A stretch of 64,000 nt of DNA from CAJXYS01 sp913063035 (GCF_050586465.1 NZ_JBOCEG010000005.1:248001-312000), one strand, 5' to 3'. Shown: positions 54,401 through 63,673, counted from the first letter of the stretch. A program made the numbers and translations. The notes: generated by a model not told the origin, from the letters alone.

Positions 54401-57400
54401 GTCCACCACGTGTTCCACTCCGAGCACAACCGCCAGGTCGCCGAGATGAAGCAGACCATCCTCGACAGCGGGGAAATCGACTTCGTCAACGCGTGGCTGG
54501 CCGTGCCGATCACCGAGGACGATCTCGCCGTGGTGACCCCGGCGGATCTGGCCTGGGATGGCGGGCGCCTCTTCCAGGCGGCGAAATTCTCCACCGAGAT
54601 GCAGTATCAGCACCTCGCCTTCGAGGAATTCGGCCGCCGCGTGCAGCCCTCGATCGGCGAGTTCCTCGTCAACAGCTCGCAGGAGATCGACGGTGCCATC
54701 TTCGCGGAATTCGCGCATGTGGTGTACCGCTTCGGCCACTCGATGCTGACCGAGAACGTCAAGACCATGTCGCCGGACGGCCAGACCACGACGAACGGTC
54801 TGATCGAGGCGTTCCTGAACCCGGTCGCGTTCGACCAGGACCGGCAGCTGACGTCCGACGAGGCGGCCGGCGCCGTGGCGCGCGGCATGTCCCGCGAGAC
54901 CGGGGCCAATATCGACGAGTTCGTGACCAGCGCCCTGCGCGACAACCTGCTGGGGCTGCCGCTCGACCTGTCGGCGCTGAACATCGCCCGGGGGCGCGAT
55001 GTCGGCGTCCCGTCGCTCAACGCCGCGCGCGAGCAGTTCTACGCCGCGACCGGCAGCGCGTTCCTGAAGCCCTACGAGACCTGGTCGGACTACGCCGCGA
55101 ACCTCAAGAACCCGGCGTCGATCATCAACTTCATCGCGGCCTACGGCACCCACGAGACCATCGTGAACGCCACGACCGTGGTGGAAAAGCGCGACGCGGC
55201 CACCGACCTCGTGCTCGGCGGCGACGGCGCCCCGGCCGACCGGCTGGACTTCGTCAACGGCACCGGCGCCTGGGCGGGAACCGAGACCGGCATCAACGAT
55301 GTCGAGTTCTGGATCGGCGGCCTGGCCGAGGAAATCATGCCCTTCGGCGGCATGCTCGGCTCGACCTTCGGCTTCGTGTTCCAGCACCAGATGGAAAACC
55401 TGCAGAACGCCGACCGCTTCTACTATCTGGGCCGGACCGCCGGCATGAACATGCTGGGCGAGCTGGAAAACAACTCCTTCGCGTCGATCATCACGCGCAA
55501 CACCGACATCAAGGATGGCGGGGCGAGCATCCCGGGCGACATCTTCTCGTCGATGAGCCACATCCTCGAGGTGGACCAGTCGGTGCAGGTCGAGCCCGAC
55601 CCGGTATCCGACGCCTTCGACCCGTTCCTTGCGGGCATGGGCGGCGCCCTGGTCGAGCGTGCGACGGCCGAGCCCGGTGCGCCGCTGGTCGAGGGGGCGC
55701 GCGCTTACGACAACAAGCTCCAGTTCAACGGGGGCGATCACGCCGTGCTTGGCGGCACCGGTGACCGCGACATCCTTGTCGGCGGCCTCGGGGACGACAC
55801 GCTCTGGGGTCGGGACGGTGACGACGTTCTGATCGGCGACGCGGGCGTGAACACGCTGCGCGGCGGTGCCGGAAACGATATCCTCAAGGATGGCGACGAC
55901 ATCAGCTTCCTCCATGGCGACGAGGGCGACGACGTCATCTCCGCCGGGGGCGGCGCGGGCGAGCTGATCTTCGGCGGCCGGGGCAACGACGCCATCATGT
56001 TCGGCACCGACGACGTCAAGCATGCCTTCGCGGGCATGGGCAACGACTTCGTCATCGGCGGCGCCGGGGCGGATATCGTCGACGGCGGCGAAGGGGACGA
56101 CTGGATCGAGGGCGGCGACGGTTTCGACTTCCTGGTCGGCGACAACAACGACCCGCTCGGCGGGTCGCGGGTGATCGGCCACGACGTTCTGATCGGCGGG
56201 CCGAACGACAACGACCTGCACGGCGAAAGCGGCGACGACATCCTGTTCCAGGGCCAGGGCACCCATGTGAACCTTGCCGAGCTGGGCTATGACTGGATCG
56301 CGCACAAGGGCATGGCGACCCATGCCGAGGTGGACCTGACCAAGCGCCTGACGACCGAGCAGACCGAGTTCTTCCGCGATCGCTACATCGATGCCGAGGC
56401 CGTGTCCGGGACCGGGCATGACGACCTGATCTGGGGCGACAACCGGATCGGCAACGCCCCGCCGGTCGACGGGGCCATCCTGGACAACGAAGTCACGCTG
56501 TTCGGCAACGAACTGACCCAGGAGGGCGTGGACCGCATCGAAGGCCTGCGCGAGCTGCTGGCCGACATGATGGGTGTCGGCCCCGACGACCTGTTCACCG
56601 GCGGCAACATCCTGCTCGGCGGTGGCGGCAGCGACACCATCCAGGGCCGTGGCGGCGACGACGTGATCGACGGCGACAAGTGGCTGGATGCCCGGATCTC
56701 GGTCCGCGATCCGCAAGACCCGGCGGTCGAGCTGCAGAGCATCGACAGTCTCGAGGAGATCATCCCCCAGCTTCTGGACGGCAGCATCTCGCCCGGCCAG
56801 CTGGAGATCACCCGCGAGATCGTCGACCGCGGACAGGAGGGCGACGTGGACGTCGCGGTCTTCTACGACGTGATGGCGAACTACAGCATCCGCGGCAACC
56901 CGGATGGCAGCGTCACGGTCACGCATGTCAACGTCACCCAGGGTCCGACCCCGATCGACCCGATCAACGGCGATCCCAACCCGATCCTGGGCGACGGGTC
57001 CGACCGGCTGACCAACATCGAGGTCCTGCGCTTCGCGGACCAGGAGGTCGACCTGCGCGTCAACCCGCCCGGAGACGGCGTCATCGTCGGCACGGCGGGC
57101 GACGACGAACTGACCGGCGCGGCCGGGATCGACGCGATCGTCGGTGCCGGGGGCGATGACGAGATCAACGGCCTCGGGGGCAACGACCTGCTCTTCGGTG
57201 ACGCCGGGAACGACACCTTCGTCTGGGATGCCCCGCTGGGCGGGTACGACATCGTCGACGGCGGTGCGAACCGCGACGGCGTCACGGATATCGACGTCGT
57301 CGAGATCAACGGCGACGGCACCGAGGAGGCGCTCACCATGTACACCGTGGCCGCCTGGACCGATGCCGGCGGCGCCGCGCCGCTGGACCCGGCCTCGGAG

Positions 57401-60400
57401 ATCATCCTGACCCGCACGGTCGACGGCGTCGAGACGGCGATCATGGAGATCCGCAACATCGAGGAGGTGGTGATCAACAACGTGCAGGGCGCCGAGACGA
57501 TCAGCGCCGTGGGCGATTTCACCCAGACCTCGCTGGCGCCGAACACGATCTTCGTGAACGGCACGGCCGGCGACGAGATCATCGACTTCTCGGGCTTCCT
57601 CTCGACGCAGCGTGTCGTGGTCGACGCCGCCGCCGGCGCCGACGAGATCACCGGCGGCGCGGGCAGCGACCTGCTGCAGGCCGGCGATGGCGACGACACC
57701 CTGACCTGGAGCGTCGGCGGCGGATCCGACGTGGCCGACGGCGGTGCGGGTGAAGACATCTACACCGTCAACGGCGACGCCTCGGACGAGACGTTCCGCG
57801 TCTACGCGGCGGATGCCTGGACCGGCGCGGCCCCCGAGGCCGGGACCGACATCGTCATCACCCGCGATGCGGGCGAGGGCGAGCAGGTGATCGGCCAGCT
57901 CCGCAACATCGAGGAGATCCAGATCAACACCGCGGGCGGCGCCGACAACGTCGAGGTTATCGGCAACTTCGATCCGACCGCGCTGAACTTCAACACCATC
58001 ACCATCGACGACGATGATGGAGGAGATAACGTGAATATCGAGAACCTGACCTCGGTCCACCGGATCCTGTTCCGCACCGAGGGCAACGACAACACCATCG
58101 TGGGCCCTGTCCGTGACACCGACGTGGTGATGCTGCCGCAGGCCTTCGACATGTCGGCCATGACCCGCAGCACGGATGCCGCGACGGGCATGGTCATGCT
58201 CTCGGACGGCAACAACAGCGTGTCCTTCACGCCGGCCGCGCCGGACGTCGAGCCGGGCATCGTCCGGGCCGGCACGCCGCAGGCCGCGGCCTTCGAGAGG
58301 GCGACGATCGACCCGGCCACCGGCGAGGCGATCGTGCCGCAGGGCGTGCTGGTGCTCGACAGGCTCGACGTGGACGCGCTCGAGTACATGGTCGGGGCGA
58401 CCGAGCAGGCGCCGGTGCTGCCGGCCGAGGACGGCGAGGTTCGTGAGCCGGGCGAAGCGACCGTGATGCGCGGTGTCCGCGACCTGCCGGGGTTCGAAAA
58501 CAACCTGGCGAACCCGGGCCAGGGGGCGGCCACCAAGCCGTTCATCCGGATCACCGAGGCGCGTTACGGCGAGGGCGAGGTGACGGACGAAGCCGGCAAC
58601 GTGGTCAACCGAGAGATCAACCCGATCTTCGAGGGCATCGATCCGCGCGACGTCTCCGACGCGATCGGCGACCAGGAGGCGGGCACGGCCAAGGCGGCCT
58701 CGGCCAACATGTTCCTGATGTCCTTCGGCCAGTATTTCGACCACGGCCTGACCTTCATCCCGAAGGGGGACAGCGGTGCCCCGGTCCATATCGACGGACC
58801 GGACACCCCGATGCGGGACAACTTCGCGGACCTGACCCGTGCCAAGGTGGTCGGTTTCGAGAACGGCGTGCCGCAGCACGAGAACATCACCTCGCCCTTC
58901 GTGGACCAGAACCAGGTCTACGGCTCGTCGGCGCAGATCGGACGGCTGCTGCGCGAGCCCGGCGAGAACGGCGGCCTCGGCGCCGAAGTTCTCGGCGGTG
59001 CGCTCGACCCGTCGCGGCCCGAAGGCACGGACTTCAAGCTTCTGCCGACGCTGCGCGAGGCGCTCACGGCCCATATCGACGCCGGGACCGTGTTCGAGGC
59101 CCCGGACGGCACCATCGTGACGCTGGAGCAGTACTACCCCGGCCTGCTGAAGTCCGACACCAGGACCGAAGACGGTCTCTATGCCGACTTCGATGCCGCG
59201 CAGGTTGATTTCCTCGTGAAAGACTTCATGGACGAGGGCTGGCCGCTGCTGATCGACATGAACCCGTTCATCGATCCGCTGGATCACATGATCGGCGGCG
59301 ACGGCCGGGTAAACGAGAACATCGGGCTGACCTCGATGCACACGATCTTTGCGCGCAACCACAACTACTTCGTGGAGCAGTTGAAGATCGCGGGCTTCGA
59401 TGGCTCTGACGAGGATCTCTTCCAGGCCGCGAAGATCCTGAACGAGGCGGAGTATCAGCAGGTCGTCTTCAACGACTTCGCGGATGCGCTCATCGGCGGG
59501 CTCGAGGGTTCGGGCCGTCACGGTCACGACGACTACTTCCCCGAGACCGATGCCTCGATCAGCCACGAATTCGCGGGGGCGGTCTATCGCCTTGGCCACT
59601 CGATGATCGGCGAGACGCTGACCGTGATGGGACCCGATGGGCAACCGAAGGACGTGCAGCTCTTCGACGCCTTCATGAACCCGTCCAACGACGCGGACGG
59701 CTTCAGGTTCGTTACACGGGGACCCGAGCCCGAACTACTGACCGGCCAGGATGCCGTCGATGCGCTGGAAAAGGGGCCGATGGGTTACGTCCCGCAGCCC
59801 GGCTATGCCGAACTCGGCGCGGGTGCGGTGCTTGAAGGCATGGCGCAGCAGCCCTCCGAGGAGATCGACTTCAATATCGTCGATACCGTCCGCGACAACC
59901 TCGTACGGATCAACGCGGACCTCTTCTCCTTCAACGTGGCCCGCGGCTGGGATCTCGGTATCGGGACGCTGAACCAGGTGAAGATGGATCTGCGGGACTC
60001 GACGGATCGCTACATCAGCGAAGCCATCGAACTCTCGGACATGACCATGGACCCCTACGTCTCGTGGTATGACTTCCAGACCCGGAACACCCTCTCCGAT
60101 ACCGTGATCGAACAGTTCAAGGCGGCGTATCCCGATCTGCTGCTGACCCCGGACGAGATCGAGAGCTTCCAGTCGGTGAACCCGAGGATCGACCTGGCCC
60201 CCGCCGATCCGGCGGAGTATCCGGATGCGCCGGACGGCAGCATGATCGTCAAGGGCATCGACCGGGTGGATCTCTGGGTCGGCGGCCTGGCCGAGAGCCA
60301 CATCAAGGGCGGTGTCATGGGTCACACCTTCTGGGTGGTGATGCACGAGCAGCTCGACCGTCTGCAGGAAGGCGACCGGTTCTACTACACCGACCGCCTG

Positions 60401-61690
60401 GGCGAGATGCCGGCCTATGCCAACTTCATCTCCAACAGCACGATGGCGGATGTGGTGGCCCGCAACACCGGTATCGAAGGGCTCGGCGAGAATATCTTCA
60501 GCTACCAGCCGGAGAACCCGGACGAGGCAGAAGAGCCCGCCACACCGGATGCGCCCATGGCAGAGGCCAACGCGCCTGAGGATCAGAACGATGGGCAGAA
60601 CGATGGCCAGAACGATCCCCAGGACGTGACCGGGACGGGCGACGACACCGCCAACCACGCCGCGGACGACGAGACCGGGGCCGGGATGGGCGACGACGCC
60701 GCCAACCCCGCCGCGGACGACGAGGCCGGGGCCGGGACGGGCGAAAGCGCCGAAGCCACGGAAGAGGAGACCGGCGACGCTACCCAGGAGACCCAGCACG
60801 GCACCGGGGGCGCCCAGGACACGTCCGGCGCCGGCGCCGCCAGTGTCGAGGACGAGATCCTCATTGGCACCGCGGCGAACGACGCCCTGGTCGGCGCGGC
60901 GGGCGACGACGTGCTGCGCGGCGACGATGGCGACGACCTGCTCATCGGGGCCGGCGGACGGGACATGCTCTTCGGCGGCGCCGGGGATGACGACATCCTT
61001 GCGGGCGCGGGTGACGACATGCTCTATGGTCGCGACGGCGCGGACCGCATGATGGCCGGCGCTGGCGACGACCTCGTCGAAGGCGGCGCCGGGGACGATG
61101 TCATCCACGGGGAAGACGGGGACGACACCTTCCTCGCCACTGCCGGGGACGACGGCATCGACATCTACTTCGGCGATGCCGGTGCCGACACGATCGACCT
61201 CTCGGCCATCCAGGAGAACCTGCAGGTTCGCCTCGGGTCCGCCGGCGGCGATCGGGGCTCCGTCAGCGGCCGTGACGCGGACTCGGCCCTCGGGACCGAT
61301 ACGCTCTGGAGTGTCGAGAACGCCATCGGCGGGGCCGGGGACGATGCCATCGTTGCCAGCGAGGCCGTGAACCTCATGGATGGCGGTGAGGGCGACGACG
61401 TCTTCATCTTCGAGACCGTGTCGGGCGCGGACGGCGACATGATCCGCGGCTTCAGCGTGGGCGACCAGCTCTGCTTCAGCGACATCGACGCGGATGCATC
61501 GATGGACGGCGACCAGGCCTTCACGCTGGCAGGCGCGGGCATGACCGCCGGCGCGGGACAGCTGAGCGTCGCCCACGACTCGGCCGGGGGCCACGACGTC
61601 ACCCTGGTCCGCGGCGAAGCCGACGGCGAGACCTTCGAGGTCACGCTCAGCGGTCACCATGATCTCAAGGAGGAGAACTTCATCCTCTGA
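51425..61690 (+). CDS. Giant secreted bi-domain animal-type heme peroxidase with RTX repeats
   Basis: A 3,421-residue protein, probably extracellular. N-terminus 1-144 is peroxidase-family arm (YDSEPRVISNLIADQ at 103-117). A coiled coil, about 145-690, rich in Ala/Glu, is inserted next. Peroxidase domain 1 has GQFFDHG with distal His729, GDGRGNE with Arg983, and proximal His1105 (YRFGHSM). RTX blocks lie at about 1430-1612, 1726-1760, 1889-1937 and 2075-2118. Domain 2 has GQYFDHG (His2440), GDGRVNE (Arg2628) and proximal His2725 (YRLGHSM). An acidic repeat linker at about 3033-3143 precedes the final RTX block (3145-3238). It ends ENFIL, a typical type I secretion end, with no Sec signal peptide. 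Such peroxidases oxidise halides or phenols with H2O2; the substrate here is unknown. Confidence 0.92.
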   Translation: MVYVNTNDLKHILEQIRIAEQHAAGTPLAELVPDPLLPQGLRLTDGSMNNLTPGQERFGAADEVMPRLLESTHLTQPAEAHQAEANMRTGQPTTYTQTSGSVYDSEPRVISNLIADQTLSNPAAVAAALGHAGLAGQEMLTVANEIVQAHQRALDTRAATTNADQALQLQRETLQAAVDAMTLSLQSAAADVRTKTEAKTESDRTVTAAETTLGQESATLMAMQTSGTVGEAQTALETAQGLMTEAENALNRAESDLASARSTAASALAMRNAKQGEIDELETRKKQADQDLLDAQDLLSRARTTLAAETDSSGDVIAAEGAVAAAEEAVGLAEAAVADLEGRLATARSELSTLDSELATAEADVTAAEGRLAEARDLALQTQGELDAAQGTYDIEVNQEGVARAAFLSVFLDADATFSEKSAAASAWTMARNELADAESALATARGNDEAADAEVVTRENALADARDLVTSLTGQRDAARATRDDLDGQLTTARQDLQGKKATLQDEQGRLQTAQDNNAAYVTAQSAVLAAETAVQEVEKTISDLESALVTANGALQTLESNLIDADADVTRLQGVVETATAEVGMAESAVTQARGELQAAQSADSGMLAQMMVVAEATAAVQSAMDAAALADKELATAEAAHGEMEASLTATSAELSALDQPGAAEAALAAAEAAATEAQTALDTLLATHGIEMDGENVLLPDVAPDEGLSAPYNAWMTLFGQFFDHGLDLVEKGGSGTVFIPLQPDDPLYDPASQTNFMVLTRATNQPGPDGMLGTADDIREHGNKTTPWVDQNQTYTSHPSHQVFLREYDFAADGTPVSNGYLLHGVTGGMSTWGDVKAQAAEKLGIQLNDSDVLDGPLLATDPYGNFVPGPNGLPQLVVPNPDFGTVDGAPEHILVEGDLDTPVDASQAVRNGHAFLEDIAHGAVPGTFTNRMTGETLDKAADPDSDTGNAIIPNQFGQNETYDDELLDRHFIAGDGRGNENFGLTAVHHVFHSEHNRQVAEMKQTILDSGEIDFVNAWLAVPITEDDLAVVTPADLAWDGGRLFQAAKFSTEMQYQHLAFEEFGRRVQPSIGEFLVNSSQEIDGAIFAEFAHVVYRFGHSMLTENVKTMSPDGQTTTNGLIEAFLNPVAFDQDRQLTSDEAAGAVARGMSRETGANIDEFVTSALRDNLLGLPLDLSALNIARGRDVGVPSLNAAREQFYAATGSAFLKPYETWSDYAANLKNPASIINFIAAYGTHETIVNATTVVEKRDAATDLVLGGDGAPADRLDFVNGTGAWAGTETGINDVEFWIGGLAEEIMPFGGMLGSTFGFVFQHQMENLQNADRFYYLGRTAGMNMLGELENNSFASIITRNTDIKDGGASIPGDIFSSMSHILEVDQSVQVEPDPVSDAFDPFLAGMGGALVERATAEPGAPLVEGARAYDNKLQFNGGDHAVLGGTGDRDILVGGLGDDTLWGRDGDDVLIGDAGVNTLRGGAGNDILKDGDDISFLHGDEGDDVISAGGGAGELIFGGRGNDAIMFGTDDVKHAFAGMGNDFVIGGAGADIVDGGEGDDWIEGGDGFDFLVGDNNDPLGGSRVIGHDVLIGGPNDNDLHGESGDDILFQGQGTHVNLAELGYDWIAHKGMATHAEVDLTKRLTTEQTEFFRDRYIDAEAVSGTGHDDLIWGDNRIGNAPPVDGAILDNEVTLFGNELTQEGVDRIEGLRELLADMMGVGPDDLFTGGNILLGGGGSDTIQGRGGDDVIDGDKWLDARISVRDPQDPAVELQSIDSLEEIIPQLLDGSISPGQLEITREIVDRGQEGDVDVAVFYDVMANYSIRGNPDGSVTVTHVNVTQGPTPIDPINGDPNPILGDGSDRLTNIEVLRFADQEVDLRVNPPGDGVIVGTAGDDELTGAAGIDAIVGAGGDDEINGLGGNDLLFGDAGNDTFVWDAPLGGYDIVDGGANRDGVTDIDVVEINGDGTEEALTMYTVAAWTDAGGAAPLDPASEIILTRTVDGVETAIMEIRNIEEVVINNVQGAETISAVGDFTQTSLAPNTIFVNGTAGDEIIDFSGFLSTQRVVVDAAAGADEITGGAGSDLLQAGDGDDTLTWSVGGGSDVADGGAGEDIYTVNGDASDETFRVYAADAWTGAAPEAGTDIVITRDAGEGEQVIGQLRNIEEIQINTAGGADNVEVIGNFDPTALNFNTITIDDDDGGDNVNIENLTSVHRILFRTEGNDNTIVGPVRDTDVVMLPQAFDMSAMTRSTDAATGMVMLSDGNNSVSFTPAAPDVEPGIVRAGTPQAAAFERATIDPATGEAIVPQGVLVLDRLDVDALEYMVGATEQAPVLPAEDGEVREPGEATVMRGVRDLPGFENNLANPGQGAATKPFIRITEARYGEGEVTDEAGNVVNREINPIFEGIDPRDVSDAIGDQEAGTAKAASANMFLMSFGQYFDHGLTFIPKGDSGAPVHIDGPDTPMRDNFADLTRAKVVGFENGVPQHENITSPFVDQNQVYGSSAQIGRLLREPGENGGLGAEVLGGALDPSRPEGTDFKLLPTLREALTAHIDAGTVFEAPDGTIVTLEQYYPGLLKSDTRTEDGLYADFDAAQVDFLVKDFMDEGWPLLIDMNPFIDPLDHMIGGDGRVNENIGLTSMHTIFARNHNYFVEQLKIAGFDGSDEDLFQAAKILNEAEYQQVVFNDFADALIGGLEGSGRHGHDDYFPETDASISHEFAGAVYRLGHSMIGETLTVMGPDGQPKDVQLFDAFMNPSNDADGFRFVTRGPEPELLTGQDAVDALEKGPMGYVPQPGYAELGAGAVLEGMAQQPSEEIDFNIVDTVRDNLVRINADLFSFNVARGWDLGIGTLNQVKMDLRDSTDRYISEAIELSDMTMDPYVSWYDFQTRNTLSDTVIEQFKAAYPDLLLTPDEIESFQSVNPRIDLAPADPAEYPDAPDGSMIVKGIDRVDLWVGGLAESHIKGGVMGHTFWVVMHEQLDRLQEGDRFYYTDRLGEMPAYANFISNSTMADVVARNTGIEGLGENIFSYQPENPDEAEEPATPDAPMAEANAPEDQNDGQNDGQNDPQDVTGTGDDTANHAADDETGAGMGDDAANPAADDEAGAGTGESAEATEEETGDATQETQHGTGGAQDTSGAGAASVEDEILIGTAANDALVGAAGDDVLRGDDGDDLLIGAGGRDMLFGGAGDDDILAGAGDDMLYGRDGADRMMAGAGDDLVEGGAGDDVIHGEDGDDTFLATAGDDGIDIYFGDAGADTIDLSAIQENLQVRLGSAGGDRGSVSGRDADSALGTDTLWSVENAIGGAGDDAIVASEAVNLMDGGEGDDVFIFETVSGADGDMIRGFSVGDQLCFSDIDADASMDGDQAFTLAGAGMTAGAGQLSVAHDSAGGHDVTLVRGEADGETFEVTLSGHHDLKEENFIL
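51857..53494 (+). other. Coiled-coil insertion in peroxidase domain 1
   Basis: Residues about 145-690 of the giant protein are Ala-, Glu-, Asp-, Thr-rich with regular heptad spacing and no Cys or Pro through most of their length. It sits between the N-terminal arm and the distal-His segment of the first peroxidase domain. Confidence 0.75.
55720..56262 (+). repeat. RTX calcium-binding repeat block 1
   Basis: Nonapeptides of the GGxGxDxLx kind, for example GGLGDDTLW, GRDGDDVLI, GDAGVNTLR, GGAGNDILK, repeated through GESGDDILF. They fold as a parallel beta-roll that binds calcium outside the cell. Confidence 0.9.
57087..57233 (+). repeat. RTX repeats after peroxidase domain 1 (second block)
   Basis: TAGDDELTG, AAGIDAIVG, AGGDDEING, LGGNDLLFG, DAGNDTFVW: five consecutive RTX-like nonapeptides in the inter-peroxidase region. 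Confidence 0.8.
60585..60620 (+). repeat. 12-bp repeats (NDGQ) in acidic linker
   Basis: Three copies of CAGAACGATGGx / CAGAACGATCCC encode Gln-Asn-Asp-Gly/Pro units at the start of the acidic linker. Confidence 0.7.
60635..60736 (+). repeat. 51-bp tandem repeat in the acidic linker
   Basis: Two adjacent near-identical 51-bp units (60635-60685 and 60686-60736) encode TGDDTANHAADDETGAG and MGDDAANPAADDEAGAG; a third copy begins at 60737 and breaks off. It separates peroxidase domain 2 from the last RTX block and likely varies in copy number. Confidence 0.85.
60857..61137 (+). repeat. C-terminal RTX repeat block
   Basis: Consecutive nonapeptides such as GDDGDDLLI, GAGGRDMLF, GGAGDDDIL, AGAGDDMLY, GAGDDLVEG, GEDGDDTFL. 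Typical of a block near a type I secretion signal. Confidence 0.9.
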
Positions 61691-61715
61691 TCCGGACGCC
61701 AATCTCCGCTTGCGG

Positions 61716-61737
61716 CAGCCGGCCTTCGGGCCGGCTG
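61716..61737 (+). terminator. Hairpin after the giant peroxidase gene
   Basis: CAGCCGGCC and GGCCGGCTG form a 9-bp stem on a TTCG tetraloop, 26 bases after the stop; only a short T-run follows. May partly separate the peroxidase from the transporter genes. Confidence 0.55.
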
Positions 61738-61767
61738 TTCGCGTTCAGGCTCCGCCGCATGGTCCCG

Positions 61768-61784
61768 GGTCCATTGGACCTTGG
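61768..61784. promoter_or_regulatory. Candidate operator upstream of the type I transporter gene
   Basis: GGTCCATTGGACC (61768-61780) is a near-perfect dyad and continues into GGACCTTGG (61776-61784), which is identical to 48716-48724 upstream of the kinase. It lies about 115 bp before the transporter start. Confidence 0.4.
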
Positions 61785-61898
61785 TAGCATCTCCGGTCGG
61801 ACATAGCGCCGAGGCCGGGCTGTCCGCCCCATGCCATCTTGCCGGTGAAGATCGCCAGGCCCGCGGGGCCGTTCACGGCGCGTGAAATGGAGTGACCA

Positions 61899-63647
61899 AT
61901 GTCGGCAAAGCATAGCAAGCAACGTGCAAAGGAGACGCGGGTGGCGCGACTCACGGCGGGGATGCGCTCTGCCGCGCTTTTCATTCTCGGCCTGTCCGGG
62001 GTCATCAACATTCTGGCCCTGACCGGCGCCTTCTACATGATGCAGATCTACGACCGCGCCCTGCTCAGCGGCAGCGTGCCCACGCTGGTGATGATCTCGA
62101 TCCTGGCGCTCGGGCTCTACACCTTCCAGGGCGGGCTGGACGTCGTCCGGTCGCAGATCCTTCAGCGGCTCGGCGCGCGGTTCGACCAGCGCGTGGCGCC
62201 GGCGGCGCACCAGATGACGCTGGACATGCCGCGCTTCGGCTTTTCGCTGGCCGAGGCGCTGGAACGGGGCCGCTACGTCGACACGCTCCGCGGGTTCTTC
62301 TCGGGGCCTGCGCTGGTCGCGCTGTTCGATTTGCCGTGGATGCCGGTGTTCCTGGCGTTCGTCTTCTTCCTTCACCCGTTCCTGGGCGCCCTGACGCTTG
62401 GCGGCGCGGTCTTCCTGACCTGCCTGGCCGTGCTGACCGAGCTGCTGAGCCGCAAGGCCAACCGCGAGTCGAACCGCGCCGCGGTCGCGCGCAGCACCGT
62501 GGCCGAGGCCAATGCGCGCAATGCCGACGTTATCAAGGCGATGGGGTTTTCCAGGCGCGCGCTCGCGCATTTCCAGAAGGTCAACGACGAGCACCTGCGC
62601 CTGAATTCCCGGGCCAGCGGGGTCACCGGCACCGTCGGCTCGATTTCCAAGGTGCTGCGGATGATGCTGCAATCGGCCGTGCTGGGGCTCGGGGCCTATC
62701 TGACGATCATGGGCGAGATGTCGGCCGGTGCGATCATCGCGGCGTCGGTGGCCGCGGCCCGTGCGCTGGCCCCCATCGACGCCTGCATCGGCAACTGGAA
62801 GAACATCATCATGGCCAAGGCGGCCTATGAAAAGGTCAAGGAGACCGTCGCCGCCCTGCCCGACGAGACGCAGCCGATGCAGCTGCCGGACCCGACGGAG
62901 CGTTTCGACGTCAGCGGCGTCACCGTCGTCGCGCCGGCCTCGGGCAAGGTGCTGCTGTCGGATATCTCGATCTCGCTCGAGAAGGGGCAGGCGCTTGGCC
63001 TGATCGGCCCGAGCGGCGGCGGCAAGTCCTCGCTGATGCGGGCGATGGCCGGGGTCTGGCCGGTCTTGCGGGGCCATGTCCGCATGGACGGCTGCGACCT
63101 GACCCAGTGGAGCGAGGACGCCATCGGCCGGTCCTTCGGCTACCTGCCCCAGGACTACACGCTGTTCGACACCAGTATCGCGCGCAACATCTCACGGCTG
63201 GCCGATCCCGATCCCGAGAAGGTCATCGCGGCGGCCAGGGCCGCCGGGGTGCACGAGATGATCACCGCGCTGCCCGATGGGTACGAGACGGATCTCGGGT
63301 CGGGCGGTATCAACCTGAGCGGCGGCCAGACCCAGCGTCTCGGCCTAGCGCGGGCGCTCTATGGCGATCCCTTCATCGTCCTGCTGGACGAGCCGAACTC
63401 CAATCTCGACGCCGCGGGCGAGCAGGCGGTCAACGCCGCGATCCACGGCATCAAGGAGCGCGGGGGCATCGTCGTGGTGATCGCCCACCGTCCCAGCGCG
63501 CTGGAGCATGTCGACCTCGTCGGCGTGATCCAGGGCGGTCAGCTCGTCAATCTCGGGCCGAAGGAAGAGGTCATGCGCGTGAAGCCGTCCCGAACCGCGG
63601 CCCGGAGTCCGGCCGCCGACGCCAAGCCCAGGACCGAAGTGGCCTGA
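61899..63647 (+). CDS. Type I secretion ABC transporter permease/ATPase (PrtD family)
   Basis: A 582-residue fusion of six membrane helices (about 25-310) and an ATPase. Walker A GPSGGGKS is at 370-377, signature LSGGQTQR at 473-480, and Walker B LLDEPNS with D497/E498. No N-terminal C39 peptidase domain is present, so it exports RTX-type substrates without leader cleavage. ATG 61899 has an upstream GGAGTGA. Placed directly after the giant peroxidase, it is the likely exporter; a membrane fusion protein was not identified in the window. Confidence 0.93.
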   Translation: MSAKHSKQRAKETRVARLTAGMRSAALFILGLSGVINILALTGAFYMMQIYDRALLSGSVPTLVMISILALGLYTFQGGLDVVRSQILQRLGARFDQRVAPAAHQMTLDMPRFGFSLAEALERGRYVDTLRGFFSGPALVALFDLPWMPVFLAFVFFLHPFLGALTLGGAVFLTCLAVLTELLSRKANRESNRAAVARSTVAEANARNADVIKAMGFSRRALAHFQKVNDEHLRLNSRASGVTGTVGSISKVLRMMLQSAVLGLGAYLTIMGEMSAGAIIAASVAAARALAPIDACIGNWKNIIMAKAAYEKVKETVAALPDETQPMQLPDPTERFDVSGVTVVAPASGKVLLSDISISLEKGQALGLIGPSGGGKSSLMRAMAGVWPVLRGHVRMDGCDLTQWSEDAIGRSFGYLPQDYTLFDTSIARNISRLADPDPEKVIAAARAAGVHEMITALPDGYETDLGSGGINLSGGQTQRLGLARALYGDPFIVLLDEPNSNLDAAGEQAVNAAIHGIKERGGIVVVIAHRPSALEHVDLVGVIQGGQLVNLGPKEEVMRVKPSRTAARSPAADAKPRTEVA

Positions 63648-63673
63648 CCCTCGTCCAACCGCGGAGAAAGACC

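Noticed and set aside
51272..59644. A 2,790-codon open reading frame on the minus strand across the giant peroxidase gene
   Set aside because: It mirrors the plus-strand gene and consists of low-complexity Val/Asp/Arg/Gly-rich residues with no family motif. Long antisense frames are expected in GC-rich genes with strong third-position bias.
55720..61137. Short, regularly spaced repeats resembling a CRISPR array
   Set aside because: They are in-frame RTX nonapeptide codons (GGxGxDxLx), not identical repeats with unique spacers.
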